From JAOPZW01 sp963806015 (lineage in GTDB: Bacteria; Actinomycetota; Thermoleophilia; Solirubrobacterales; Solirubrobacteraceae), in the NCBI GenBank assembly GCA_963806015.1, contig CAWDWM010000001.1, forward strand, positions 532,384 through 596,383: DNA of 64,000 bases. The letters are read 5' to 3'. Of this stretch, positions 42,953 through 51,910 are shown piece after piece (the first letter of the stretch is position 1; the number at the start of each line of letters is the position of its first letter). The notes beneath the pieces were generated by a model that searched no databases, had not been told where the DNA came from, and saw nothing but the letters and a program-made list of their open reading frames with translations. Both the position numbers and the translations under genes were made by a program.

Positions 42953-44533
42953 TCAGGCGGTGACCTCCTGCGCCTCGCGCGGCAGCGGGGCGCGTCCGCG
43001 GATCATGTCCGACGCCTTCTCGGCCACCATGATCGTCGGCGCGTTGGTGTTGCCGCGCGGGATCGTCGGCATCACCGAGGCGTCGACCACGCGCAGGCCC
43101 TCGAGGCCGAGGACGCGGCACTCGGCGTCGACCACCGAGCCCATGGCGCACGTGCCCACCGGGTGATACAGCGTGTGGGCGCGGCGCTGGACGAAGTCCA
43201 TGATGTCCGCCTCGGAGTCGGACTTCGGAGCCAGGAAGTCGGCCCGCCGCCACTCGCGCAGCGCCGGCGCCGCGCTGATCTCCATGTTCAGCCGCACCCC
43301 GGCGATCATGCTCTGGCGGTCCTCCTCGGTCTCCAGGTAGTTGTGGAGGATCCGCGGGCGGGCGTGCGGGACCGGCGAGCGCAGCGTGACCTGGCCGCGG
43401 CTCGTCGGCTTCACCACCGCCGGGCCGAACGTGTAGGCGTCGTCGAACGGGACGCCGAGGAACTCCTCGTGCAGGAGCAGGCAGCCGATGTGGAACTGGA
43501 CGTCGGGCGCGTCGAGCCCGTCGCGCGTGCGGACGAACGCGCCGCCCTCGCCGCCGTTGGAGGTGACCGGCCCGCGCCCCTCGGTCTCGTAGAGCGCGAA
43601 GGCCTCGGGGGTGGCCGCGGAGATCAGGCTGCCCTTGTCGGTCAGGCAGACGAAGCTCAGCATCACGTGGTCCTGCAGGTTCTGCCCCACCGGCAGCTCG
43701 TGGCGCGCCTCGATCCCGACCGGGGTCAGCTGGTCGGCCGGGCCGACGCCCGAGAGCATGAGCAGCTGCGGCGTGTGGTAGCTGCCGGCGGCGAGGATGA
43801 CCTCGCGCTCGGCGCGGATCTCCTCGAGCCCGCCGTGGCGCATGTACTGCACGCCGACGGCGCGCTCGCCCTCGAACAGGATCCGGTGGACGCGCGCGTC
43901 GGTGAGCACGTCGACGTTGCCGCGCGCCACCGCCGGGTGCAGATAGGCGACCGCGGTGCTGCAGCGCCGGCCGTCGCGCTGGGTGAGCTGATAGCGCCCG
44001 GCGCCCTCCTGCGTGGCGCCGTTGAGATCCTCGTTCGGCGGGATGCCGGCCTCGCCCGCGGCCTCGATCCACGTCTCGACGACGGGATGCATCGAGCGGC
44101 TGTCGCTGACGCTCAGCGGGCCGCCGACGCCGTGGTAGCGGCTGGGCCCGCGCTCGTTGTCCTCGGCGCGCTTGAAGTACGGCAGGACGTCGTCGTAGCC
44201 CCAGCCCTCGAGGCCCATCGCCGCCCACTCGTCGTAGTCGGCGCGATGGCCGCGGATGTAGATCATCGCGTTGAGCGAGCTCGAGCCCCCGAGCACGCGC
44301 CCGCGCGGCAGGTAGTTGCGGCGGTCGTCGAGGCCCGGCTCGGGCTCGCTGAACAGCGCCCAGTCCCAATCGCTGGTCAGGTTCGGCCCGAACGCGAGCG
44401 GCATGTGGATCTCGGGCGCGTCGTCGGGTGGCCCCGCCTCGAGGACAGCAACCCTCACGCCGGGATCCTCGCCCAGCCGATGCGCGACGACACAGCCCGC
44501 CGAGCCCGCGCCCACGATCACGTAGTCGTACAT
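42953..44533 (-). CDS. GMC-family FAD oxidoreductase (choline dehydrogenase-like)
   Basis: A 526-residue flavoenzyme oxidising an alcohol. The FAD dinucleotide fold is YVIVGAGSAGCVVAHRLGED (residues 4-23); GMC signature 1 is GRVLGGSSSLNAMIYIRG (about residue 78) and signature 2 is GSYHTPQLLMLSGVGP (about 252). The active-site His/Asn pair is in HPVGTCAMG and GNTNAPTIMVAEKASDMI near the C-terminus. No signal peptide. Relatives include choline, alcohol and polyethylene glycol dehydrogenases; the substrate is not evident. It is convergent with hmgA and separated from the PucR gene by a decayed fragment. Confidence 0.9.
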   Translation of the reverse strand: MYDYVIVGAGSAGCVVAHRLGEDPGVRVAVLEAGPPDDAPEIHMPLAFGPNLTSDWDWALFSEPEPGLDDRRNYLPRGRVLGGSSSLNAMIYIRGHRADYDEWAAMGLEGWGYDDVLPYFKRAEDNERGPSRYHGVGGPLSVSDSRSMHPVVETWIEAAGEAGIPPNEDLNGATQEGAGRYQLTQRDGRRCSTAVAYLHPAVARGNVDVLTDARVHRILFEGERAVGVQYMRHGGLEEIRAEREVILAAGSYHTPQLLMLSGVGPADQLTPVGIEARHELPVGQNLQDHVMLSFVCLTDKGSLISAATPEAFALYETEGRGPVTSNGGEGGAFVRTRDGLDAPDVQFHIGCLLLHEEFLGVPFDDAYTFGPAVVKPTSRGQVTLRSPVPHARPRILHNYLETEEDRQSMIAGVRLNMEISAAPALREWRRADFLAPKSDSEADIMDFVQRRAHTLYHPVGTCAMGSVVDAECRVLGLEGLRVVDASVMPTIPRGNTNAPTIMVAEKASDMIRGRAPLPREAQEVTA

Positions 44534-44577
44534 GGCACTCGCTCCTCCTGCTGGATGACCGATGCGCCTACCGTACC

Positions 44578-44697
44578 TCCGCGAGCGCCGCCAGCACGAG
44601 CTGAGCCTTGACGCCGAGGCCGAGGCCGAGGGCGCTCGCGGTCGTCGGCGCGCGCCGGGTCCAGGCCGGTGACCTCGCGCAGGCGCTCGAGCCGACC
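44578..44697 (-). pseudogene. decayed C-terminal fragment of a PucR-type regulator
   Basis: Read on the minus strand this gives RLERLREVTGLDPARADDRE, then after a frame change LGLGLGVKAQLVLAALAEVR and a stop at 44578-44580. The intact PucR-like neighbour ends RLERLHALTRLDPMCHDDRE, LGVGMKARAVLAAAST. The match covers the HTH-distal tail only. It is thus a remnant of a tandem duplicate, 13 nt after the intact gene's stop, with the rest of the copy lost. Confidence 0.65.
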
Positions 44698-44710
44698 ATT
44701 CTATACTAAT

Positions 44711-45904
44711 TCAGTGGGAAATGGTAGAGGCGGCCGCCAGCACGGCGCGGGCCTTCATCCCCACGCCGAGGCGCTCGCGGTCGTCGTGGCACATCGGGTC
44801 CAGCCGCGTCAGGGCGTGCAGGCGTTCCAGGCGCGCGGCCACCGTATGGCGGTGGACGTAGATGGCCGACGCCGTCGCGTTCATGTTCTCGCCGTGGTCG
44901 AGGTAGGCCCGGAAGGTCGCGACCAGCTCGGTCCGCAGGCGCACGTCGTGGTCCACCGCCGGGCCGATGCTGGTGGCCACGCACTCCGCCAGCTCGTCGG
45001 GGTCGGCGACGGCGGCTTTGATCAGCAGGCGCCAGGTGCCGGTGGTGGCCTCCTCGACGTCGAGCTGGCCGCCGTGCGCCAGCTCGAGCACGATCCGCGC
45101 CTGGCGCAGCGCGCCGTGCAGGCGCTCGGGGCCGGCGGCGAAGGGCGAGAGGCCCACCGCCGTGCGCTGGTTCAGGCGCTCGGCGACACGCTGGGCGGCG
45201 GCCATGGTCGCCCGCGGCGTGTCATCGGTCCGGCGGGCGGGCAGCAGGGCCCACACGACGCCGTCCTCCTGCAGCGAAGCAGCGCCGGGGAACTGCTCGG
45301 TGATGGTGGGAACGACCCAGCCCGCGCGCTCGGGCTCCTGTGCGCACAGGCCGATCCCTCCATGCGCGAGAGCGCTGGCACGGTCGCCGGCGTCGGCCAG
45401 CAGCATGGCCGCGTCGGAGCCGGGGCGCTCGCGCAGCGCGCGCACCAGTGCGCCGCCGCCGCCCGCCTCGGGCTCGTCGCGCCCGAGGGTGAGGGCCGTC
45501 AGCGCCACCAGTGCCGTCAGGCGGACGATGTCGCCGACAGCGGGGACCGGCTCGCGGCCGTCGGCGAGCGCGACCACCGCGCCAAGCGATTGCGTCCCGG
45601 CGCGAATCGGCGCCTCGGCGGCCAGTGCCGCGGGCACCCGGGCCGGGCGGTCCACGAGGCGGTCGGTCACGTAGCGGCGGACCTCCGCCAGGCGCCCGTC
45701 GGCCGAGCGCGGCGCGATCGTCCCGGCGCCCTGGGCGGGCGCCACGATCGCGACCGCGCCGCCCGCCGCCTCCGCTGCCAGCCGGGCGACCGCGCCCAGC
45801 CCGCCGCCGACCGCGACGGCCTCGACCATGCGCGCGTGCAGGTCGGCCAGGGGCGCTGAGGGCGGCCCATCAGGATGCTCAGGGGTGGGGATCGAAACAG
45901 ACAT
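44711..45904 (-). CDS. PucR/CdaR-type helix-turn-helix regulator
   Basis: A 397-residue regulator. The C-terminal HTH is the PucR form: ELVATFRAYLDHGENMNATASAIYVHRHTVAARLERLHALTRLDP (residues about 325-370). The middle part (ERLNQRTAVGLSPFAAGPERLHGALRQARIVLELA) is the typical GGDEF-like linker domain, and the N-terminus a GAF-like sensor. ATG 45904 (MSVSIPTPE) is chosen; the frame is open much further upstream as an antisense shadow of the divergent gene. It is divergent from the dehydrogenase at 45977 with 72 nt between and is probably its regulator. Confidence 0.85.
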   Translation of the reverse strand: MSVSIPTPEHPDGPPSAPLADLHARMVEAVAVGGGLGAVARLAAEAAGGAVAIVAPAQGAGTIAPRSADGRLAEVRRYVTDRLVDRPARVPAALAAEAPIRAGTQSLGAVVALADGREPVPAVGDIVRLTALVALTALTLGRDEPEAGGGGALVRALRERPGSDAAMLLADAGDRASALAHGGIGLCAQEPERAGWVVPTITEQFPGAASLQEDGVVWALLPARRTDDTPRATMAAAQRVAERLNQRTAVGLSPFAAGPERLHGALRQARIVLELAHGGQLDVEEATTGTWRLLIKAAVADPDELAECVATSIGPAVDHDVRLRTELVATFRAYLDHGENMNATASAIYVHRHTVAARLERLHALTRLDPMCHDDRERLGVGMKARAVLAAASTISH

Positions 45905-45976
45905 GCGGCCGCGGAGGGTGTCAGCCAACCCTTTGCGCGAGGTGAAGATCGCGCGTACGCGCGGTTGGCGTTTGCG

Positions 45977-46957
45977 ATGCTGCCGCCCGTGACCTGCGAC
46001 TTCACGTGGCGCGATGGCGAGCGCATCGTGCGCTTCGGGCGCGGCGCGCTGGCGGAGGCGCCCGACCTGCTCGGCGACGGTTACGCGCTGCTCACGACGC
46101 CGCGCGCCGCGGCGGCGGCGCCCGCCGTGGTCGCCGGCGCCGCCGCCGTGCACCACGTCCCCGCCGGGCGGGTGGACGAGGTCGCCGGCGACCTGCGCGA
46201 GACGGTGGCGGGCGATCTGTTCGTCGCGCTCGGGGGCGGGCGCGTGGTCGACGTCGCCAAGGCGCTGGCGGCCGCGCACGGCGCCGGCGCCGCCGCCATC
46301 CCGACGACCCTGAGCGCCGCCGAGATGACGCGCGGGCACCGTCACGCGCGCGGGGTCGACCCGGCCACGGCGCGCGTGCGCCCGCGGGTCGTGCTCAACG
46401 ACCCGGCCCTGAGCGCCTCGCAGCCCGCAGGCGACCTGGCGGCCTCGGCCGCCAACGCGCTCGGCCACGCGATCGAGGGCACGCTGACGCCCGCGGCCTC
46501 GCCCGTGCCCGTGCTCGCCGCCCGCGAGGCGGCACGCCTGCTCGCGCACGAGGACGACCGCGACGCGCTCGCCCTCGGCGCGCTGCTGGCGGGCTACGTC
46601 ATCGACTCCACCGGCTACGGCCTGCACCACGTGCTCGCCCAGACGCTCGCGCGCTACGCCGGCGTGTGGCACGGCCACGCGAATGCCGCCATGCTGCCGC
46701 ACACGACCGTCGCCCTGCGCGAGCGCGCGCCCCTGGCGCTGGCCGCATTGGACGCCGCGGCCGGCGTCGAGATGGAGGCCCTGGCGCGGCGGCTGGCCCA
46801 CCACGCGGGGGCGCAGCAGCTGCACGAGCTCGGCGTCGACGAGGCAACGCTGGAGACGTGCGTGGGCGAGGTGCTCAAGCGCTCCGGCGACCTCGCCGGC
46901 ACGCCGCCCGCCGCGGGCGAGGCGGAGATCCGTGCCCTCTACGAGGCGGCCTACTGA
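45977..46957 (+). CDS. iron-containing alcohol dehydrogenase, maleylacetate reductase-like
   Basis: A 326-residue group III dehydrogenase. The NAD site is FVALGGGRVVDVAKALAA (about residue 80) followed by AIPTTLSAAEMTRGH, close to maleylacetate reductases. Metal ligands: Asp upstream, His in NALGHAIEGTL (about 178), and two His in YGLHHVLAQTLARYAGVWHGHANAAMLP (about 220-240). It is shorter than the usual 350-380 residues. ATG 45977 gives MLPPVTCDFTWRDGER; the frame is open to 45875 without family character. It lies 3 nt before tldD. Whether it reduces maleylacetate is not proven. Confidence 0.82.
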   Translation: MLPPVTCDFTWRDGERIVRFGRGALAEAPDLLGDGYALLTTPRAAAAAPAVVAGAAAVHHVPAGRVDEVAGDLRETVAGDLFVALGGGRVVDVAKALAAAHGAGAAAIPTTLSAAEMTRGHRHARGVDPATARVRPRVVLNDPALSASQPAGDLAASAANALGHAIEGTLTPAASPVPVLAAREAARLLAHEDDRDALALGALLAGYVIDSTGYGLHHVLAQTLARYAGVWHGHANAAMLPHTTVALRERAPLALAALDAAAGVEMEALARRLAHHAGAQQLHELGVDEATLETCVGEVLKRSGDLAGTPPAAGEAEIRALYEAAY

Positions 46958-46960
46958 ACG

Positions 46961-48403
46961 ATGCTCGACCTGCTGACAGAGCTGATGAGCGCCGCCGAGG
47001 GGCGCTGCGCGTATGCCGAGGCGCGGCACGTCGACTCGCGCGACGAGGCGATCGCCGTGGTCAACGGCGCGATCGACGCGATCGACAGCTCCGCGTCGGC
47101 GGGGATCGGCGTGCGCGTGCGGGTCGGCGGCGGCTGGGGCTTCGCCGCCACCCGCGACGTCACGCGCGCCGGGGCGCAGGCGGCGCTGACCCGGGCGCTC
47201 GCGGTCGCCGAGTCGCAGCCGGCGACGCAGGCCACGCCGCTGGCGCCGGTGACCCCGGCCCTCGGGCACTGGGCCTCGCCCTACGAGGCCGACCCGTTTG
47301 CCGTGACGCTGGAGGACAAGCTCGAGCTGCTCTTCGCCGCCGAGCAGGCCCTGCGCATTGGCGACGAGCGCCTCGTCCGCACGCTCGCCACCAGCCGCGC
47401 GTGGCGCGAGCGCAAGGCCTTCGCCTCGACCGACGGCGCTGCCTGCACCCAGGAGACGGTCGCGTGCGGCGCGGGCCTCGCCGCCTATGCGACCGACGGC
47501 GCCGACCTACAGGTGCGCTCCTACCCCACGGCCCACGGTGGCGGCCTGACCGCCGCCGCCGGCTGGGAGCACGTCCGCGGCCTCGACCTCGCCGCCCATG
47601 CGCCGCGCGTCGCCGAGGAGGCGATCGCGCTGCTCACCGCGCCGCCCTGCCCGCAGGGCACGAGCACCATCGTGCTGCACGGCGAGCAGGTGGCACTGCA
47701 GGTCCACGAGTCGATCGGGCACGCCCTCGAGCTCGACCGGATCCTCCTCGGGGAGGCCTCCTACGCCGGCACCAGCTGGGTGGCGCCCGGTGACCTCGGC
47801 TCGCTGCGCTACGGCTCAGAGCTGGTGCACGTGACCGCCGACGCGACCCTCCCCGGCGGCCTGGGGTCGTTCGGCTGGGACGACGAGGGCGTCGCCGCCG
47901 TGCGCGCCGACCTCGTCGAGGGCGGCGTCCTGCGCACCGCGTTGTCGAACCGCGAGAGCGCCGCGGCCGTCGGCCTCGGCGCCTCCGGGGGCTGCGCGCG
48001 CGCCGACGGCTTCGCCCGCCAGCCGATCGTGCGCATGACCAACGTCTCGCTGGAGCCCGGAACCGTCCCCACGCTCGCCGATCTCATCGCCGACACCGGC
48101 GAGGGGCTCTACATGGAGAGCAACCGCTCCTGGTCGATCGACGACCGCCGGCTGCAGTTCCAGTTCGCCACCGAGGTGTGCCGCGAGATCCGCGGCGGCG
48201 AGCTCGGGCGCCTGTACCGCAACGGCTCCTACGCCGGCGTGACGCCCCAGTTCTGGGGCACGCTCGACGCGGTCTGCGGGCCCGACGAGTGGCGGCTGTG
48301 GGGCCTGACCAACTGCGGCAAGGGCGAGCCCGGCCAGATCATGGTGGTCTCCCACGGCGCCGCGCCGGCGCGCTTTCGCGACGTGCAGGTCGGCGTGGCA
48401 TGA
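46961..48403 (+). CDS. tldD: TldD-family metalloprotease subunit
   Basis: A 480-residue TldD homologue. The zinc motif HExxxH is LQVHESIGHALELDRIL (about residue 248), as in TldD, where the heterodimer with TldE cleaves peptide bonds in unfolded peptides and processes RiPPs such as microcin B17. Other TldD blocks: YGAEARHVDSRDE-like start, ALGLGASGGCARADGFARQPIVRMTNVSLEPG, and LYMESNRSWSIDDRRLQFQFATEV. It begins 3 nt after the dehydrogenase stop and overlaps tldE as ATGA. No RiPP precursor is evident nearby. Confidence 0.9.
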   Translation: MLDLLTELMSAAEGRCAYAEARHVDSRDEAIAVVNGAIDAIDSSASAGIGVRVRVGGGWGFAATRDVTRAGAQAALTRALAVAESQPATQATPLAPVTPALGHWASPYEADPFAVTLEDKLELLFAAEQALRIGDERLVRTLATSRAWRERKAFASTDGAACTQETVACGAGLAAYATDGADLQVRSYPTAHGGGLTAAAGWEHVRGLDLAAHAPRVAEEAIALLTAPPCPQGTSTIVLHGEQVALQVHESIGHALELDRILLGEASYAGTSWVAPGDLGSLRYGSELVHVTADATLPGGLGSFGWDDEGVAAVRADLVEGGVLRTALSNRESAAAVGLGASGGCARADGFARQPIVRMTNVSLEPGTVPTLADLIADTGEGLYMESNRSWSIDDRRLQFQFATEVCREIRGGELGRLYRNGSYAGVTPQFWGTLDAVCGPDEWRLWGLTNCGKGEPGQIMVVSHGAAPARFRDVQVGVA

Positions 48404-49767
48404 CGGGCGCCTCGCCGCTCGAGCTGGCCGAGCGCGCGCTGGGCTTCGCCGACGGCGAGGCCCAGGCCACCGTGGTCCGCGAGCGCTCGCTGCTGTCGCG
48501 CTTCGCGGTCTCGCGCCCGACCCAGGCCACCGAGGTCGACGACCTCACGGTCTCGATCCTGCGCGTCCACGACGGCCACACCGGCTCGGCCGACACCAAT
48601 GCGACGACCGACGAGGCGCTGCGCGACGTCGCCGCGCGCGCCGGGGCCGCGGCACGCGCGGCGGCGGCCGCCGCCGCCGGGCCCGGCGACTACCCCGGGC
48701 TGCCCGCGCCGGCCCCCGCGCGCCCGCACGACGGGTTCGATCCGATCACCGCGCGGCTCGACCCGGCCGGTGCCGGCGGCGCGCTGCGCACCGCCTTCGA
48801 GCGCTGCGCGGCCGCCGGGCTGCAGGCCTTCGGGATCTGGACCGCGGGCGCGGTCGAGACCGCCATCGCCTCGTCGACCGGCGCACGCGCCACCGACGCG
48901 CTGACCGACGCGTACATGAAGGTCATCGCTCGCCACGAGAGCGGTCGCTCGGGCTGGGCGGCGGGCGCCGGCACCTCGATCGCCGCGCTGGACCCGGAGG
49001 CGCTGGCGGCGCGCGCGGCCGCCAAGGTCTCACGCGAGGAGCCGATGGACCTCGCGCCGGGTGAGTACCCGGTCGTGCTCGAGCACGACGCCGTCGGCTC
49101 GCTGCTGGACTTCCTCGGCGGCCTGGCCTTCAACGGCATGGCCCACACCGAGGGCCGCGGCGCGCTGGTCGGGCGCCTGGGCCAGCGGGTGGCGGCGGCG
49201 AACATCAACCTGGCCGACTCGCCGCGCTTCGCGCGCACGCTGCCGCGCGCGATCGACGCCGAGGGCGTGCCCAAGCGCCCGCTGCCCCTCATCCAGGACG
49301 GCGTCGCCCACGCGGTCGTCCACGACACGCGCTCGGCCGCGCGCGCGGGCACCACGTCCACGGGCCACGCGCTGGCCCCCGGCGGGTCGGCCTACGGGCC
49401 GGCGCCGGTCAACCTCGTGCTCACCGGCGGCGGCGCGGCCGACGAGGCCGAGCTGATGGCCCCGATCGAGCGCGGCCTCTACGTGACGCGCCTGTGGTAC
49501 ATCAACGCCGTGCACCAGAAGTCCACCCTGGTGACCGGGACCACGCGCGACGGCACCTTCCTCATCGAGGATGGCCGGATCGGGCGACCGGTCAAGGACG
49601 TGCGCTTCACCGACTCGATCCTGCGCCTGCTCGAGGCCACCGAGGCGCTCACGGCGACGCAGCGGCTCGTCGCCGAGGCCGAGTTCTACGGGCGGCGCTT
49701 CGCCACCGGCGTGGTCACCCCGGCGCTGCGCGCGCAGGGCCTGCGGATCACCGGGCAGACGTTGTGA
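48400..49767 (+). CDS. tldE: TldE/PmbA-family protease subunit
   Basis: A 455-residue partner of TldD, with no HExxxH motif, as is normal for the TldE/PmbA subunit. Conserved blocks are EYPVVLEHDAVGSLLDFLGGLAFNGMAH, LADSPRFARTLPRAIDAEGVPKRPLPLI and GLYVTRLWYINAVHQKSTLVTGTTRDGTFLIEDGRIG. ATG 48400 overlaps the tldD stop. Its final 20 nt overlap the convergent GGDEF/HD-GYP gene. The order dehydrogenase-tldD-tldE suggests one transcript. Confidence 0.9.
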   Translation: MTGASPLELAERALGFADGEAQATVVRERSLLSRFAVSRPTQATEVDDLTVSILRVHDGHTGSADTNATTDEALRDVAARAGAAARAAAAAAAGPGDYPGLPAPAPARPHDGFDPITARLDPAGAGGALRTAFERCAAAGLQAFGIWTAGAVETAIASSTGARATDALTDAYMKVIARHESGRSGWAAGAGTSIAALDPEALAARAAAKVSREEPMDLAPGEYPVVLEHDAVGSLLDFLGGLAFNGMAHTEGRGALVGRLGQRVAAANINLADSPRFARTLPRAIDAEGVPKRPLPLIQDGVAHAVVHDTRSAARAGTTSTGHALAPGGSAYGPAPVNLVLTGGGAADEAELMAPIERGLYVTRLWYINAVHQKSTLVTGTTRDGTFLIEDGRIGRPVKDVRFTDSILRLLEATEALTATQRLVAEAEFYGRRFATGVVTPALRAQGLRITGQTL

Positions 49768-51910
49768 GCAGCTCGTCCGCGCACAGCGCCGCCAGCGCGG
49801 CGACCGGTGCGGGGGAGAACTGGGCGCCCACGAGCCGCCGGCACTCCGCCAGCGCGTCCTCGCGCGTGCGGGCCGCCGAGTAGATCCGCGTGGCGGTCAT
49901 GACGTCGAAGGCGTCGGCGACCGCGAGGATCGCGGCCCCGTCGGGGATCGCCGCCTCGGTCAGCCCGGCGGGGTAGCCGCGCCCGTCGGGGCGCTCGTGG
50001 TGGGCGCGGATCCACGCGACCTGCTCGGGCAGCAGCAGGTCGTCGACCATCTGCGCGCCCAGCTCCGCGTGGGTCTTGATCAGGTCGTACTCGTCCTCGG
50101 TGAGGCGCCCGGGCTTCAGCAGCACGGCGTCGGCGATGCCGATCTTCCCCACGTCGTGCACGAGCGCGGCGTCCTCGAGCAGGGCGACGCGGTCGTCGCT
50201 CCACTGCAGCCGGCGCGCGATCTCGCACGCGAGGGTGGCGACGCGCTGGGAGTGCTCGCGGGTCGACTGGTCCTTGGCATCGATGGCGCGCGCCAGCGCG
50301 CGGATCCCGACGAGCGCCTGCGTGCGCTGCAGCTGGTCGGCGCGCTCGGAGATCGACAGCTCGCGCACCACGGCGGGGTCGTAGACCCATGCGGCGTCGC
50401 GCCCGTGCGCCTTGCCCCAGTACAGCGCGCCGTCGGCCAGCCGTACGAGCGCGTCGGGATCGCCGGCGTGCTCGAGGCCGCAGATGCCGGCCGAGACGGT
50501 GACCCGCAGGCCGGTGCCCAGCTCGATGGCGGCGATCGCGCTGCGCGCGCGCTCGACGGCGGCGAGTGCCTGCTCCTCGCTGGTCTCGGGCATGAGGATG
50601 GCGAACTCGTCGCCCCCGAGGCGGGCGAGGACGTCCTCGCTGCGGGCCACATCGCTCAGGGTGGCGGCGACCGCGGCGAGCACGACGTCGCCGCGCTCGT
50701 GGCCCAGCGAGTCGTTGATCGTCTTGAAGTGGTCGACGTCGAGCAGCGCCAGGGTGAGCGGCCGATCGTGGCGCTGCGCGCGGGAGAGCTCCTCGCGCAG
50801 GCGCTCGTGGAAGGCGCGGTGGTTGGCCAGGCGCGTCAGCGGATCGGTGGCCGCCTGCTCGACGAGAACGGCGTGGGCCTCGGTGTTGGCCACCGCCAGG
50901 CCGATGAGCTCGGCGAAGTCGTCGAGCACGCGCTCGACGTCGGGCGGCAACGTCTCGGGTACCACCGAGGCCACGGAGATCACACCCCACACGCGTCCGC
51001 GCACGGGCAGGGGCGTCGTCAGCGAGCAGCCGTAGCCCATGCGCGCGGCGCGCTTACCCGGTGCATGGCGATCGACGCGCACGCTGCGGCCTTCGGTGTA
51101 GACGCGATGCATGTCGTCGCCCGGCGTGATCGGCAGGATCGTCCCCGGGGCCAGCGCGGAGCCGACGTCGTTCGACCACGCCCCGGCGACCACCGCCGAC
51201 TCGCTGCTGGTGAACTCGACGATGCCGCAGCCATCGACGCCCATGAGGGCGGCGATGCGCCGCGAGGCGAGGACGAAGACATCCGCCGGCGGCATGCCGG
51301 CGGCCACGGCGGTGGCCAGTTCGCGCATCACGGCGTGCTCCTCGGAGACCCGCACCAGCAGGACGCGACCGACCACGACCACGGCGGCGAGCGCAGCGAA
51401 GACGAGCACCGCGCTGAGCGAGTCCGCCACCACGCTCTGCGAGCGGGCGTGCGCGTCGTAGAGCAGCGGCATCTCGTGGACGGCGACGGCGCCGGCCACG
51501 CAGACCGCCGTGAACCGGCTGGACAGGAAGCAGGCCGAGTACACGACGACGAAGACGGGGATCTGCTCGACCGGCGAGTCGAAGCCGCCCGTGGCGTAGA
51601 CGGTGAGGGCGGTGCTGAAGAGCGCGGCGAGCGTCCCCGCGCGCAGCACCCATTCCGGCAGCGTGCGCCAGTTGAGCACGAACAGGCTGAGCAGGCCGTA
51701 GCTCACGCTGGCCAGCCCGAGCGCCAGGACCAGCGCGCGGTGCTCGAGCATGGTGCCCGGCAGGATGAGCAGCAGGAGGGCGTAGAGCCCGGCGCCCAAG
51801 TAGAGCGCGCCGCCGACGCGCCCGGTGAGCATGGGCTCGCGGTGCCACAGGTCGGGCACGTCGCGCAGCCAGGCGGTCCGGGGCATCACGACATCGCTCC
51901 GCTCGATCAC
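49748..51910 (-). CDS. GAF-GGDEF-HD-GYP signalling protein with membrane sensor
   Basis: A 720-residue cyclic-di-GMP protein. Residues about 30-200 hold six predicted membrane helices, about 215-370 a GAF domain, about 380-545 a GGDEF domain with intact RLGGDEFAIL (about residue 427) and the metal Asp in LLDVDHFKTIND, and about 550-700 an HD-GYP domain with HDVGKIGI and HHERPDGRGYP. So it could both make and break c-di-GMP. GTG 51910 overlaps the chemoreceptor stop as GTGA; ATG 51886 is an alternative. The pairing with a chemoreceptor suggests joint motility or attachment control. Confidence 0.9.
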   Translation of the reverse strand: MIERSDVVMPRTAWLRDVPDLWHREPMLTGRVGGALYLGAGLYALLLLILPGTMLEHRALVLALGLASVSYGLLSLFVLNWRTLPEWVLRAGTLAALFSTALTVYATGGFDSPVEQIPVFVVVYSACFLSSRFTAVCVAGAVAVHEMPLLYDAHARSQSVVADSLSAVLVFAALAAVVVVGRVLLVRVSEEHAVMRELATAVAAGMPPADVFVLASRRIAALMGVDGCGIVEFTSSESAVVAGAWSNDVGSALAPGTILPITPGDDMHRVYTEGRSVRVDRHAPGKRAARMGYGCSLTTPLPVRGRVWGVISVASVVPETLPPDVERVLDDFAELIGLAVANTEAHAVLVEQAATDPLTRLANHRAFHERLREELSRAQRHDRPLTLALLDVDHFKTINDSLGHERGDVVLAAVAATLSDVARSEDVLARLGGDEFAILMPETSEEQALAAVERARSAIAAIELGTGLRVTVSAGICGLEHAGDPDALVRLADGALYWGKAHGRDAAWVYDPAVVRELSISERADQLQRTQALVGIRALARAIDAKDQSTREHSQRVATLACEIARRLQWSDDRVALLEDAALVHDVGKIGIADAVLLKPGRLTEDEYDLIKTHAELGAQMVDDLLLPEQVAWIRAHHERPDGRGYPAGLTEAAIPDGAAILAVADAFDVMTATRIYSAARTREDALAECRRLVGAQFSPAPVAALAALCADELLTTSAR

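Noticed and set aside
46961..49767. TldD/TldE pair as part of a RiPP gene cluster
   Set aside because: No precursor peptide, cyclodehydratase or exporter seen nearby; housekeeping proteolysis is more likely.
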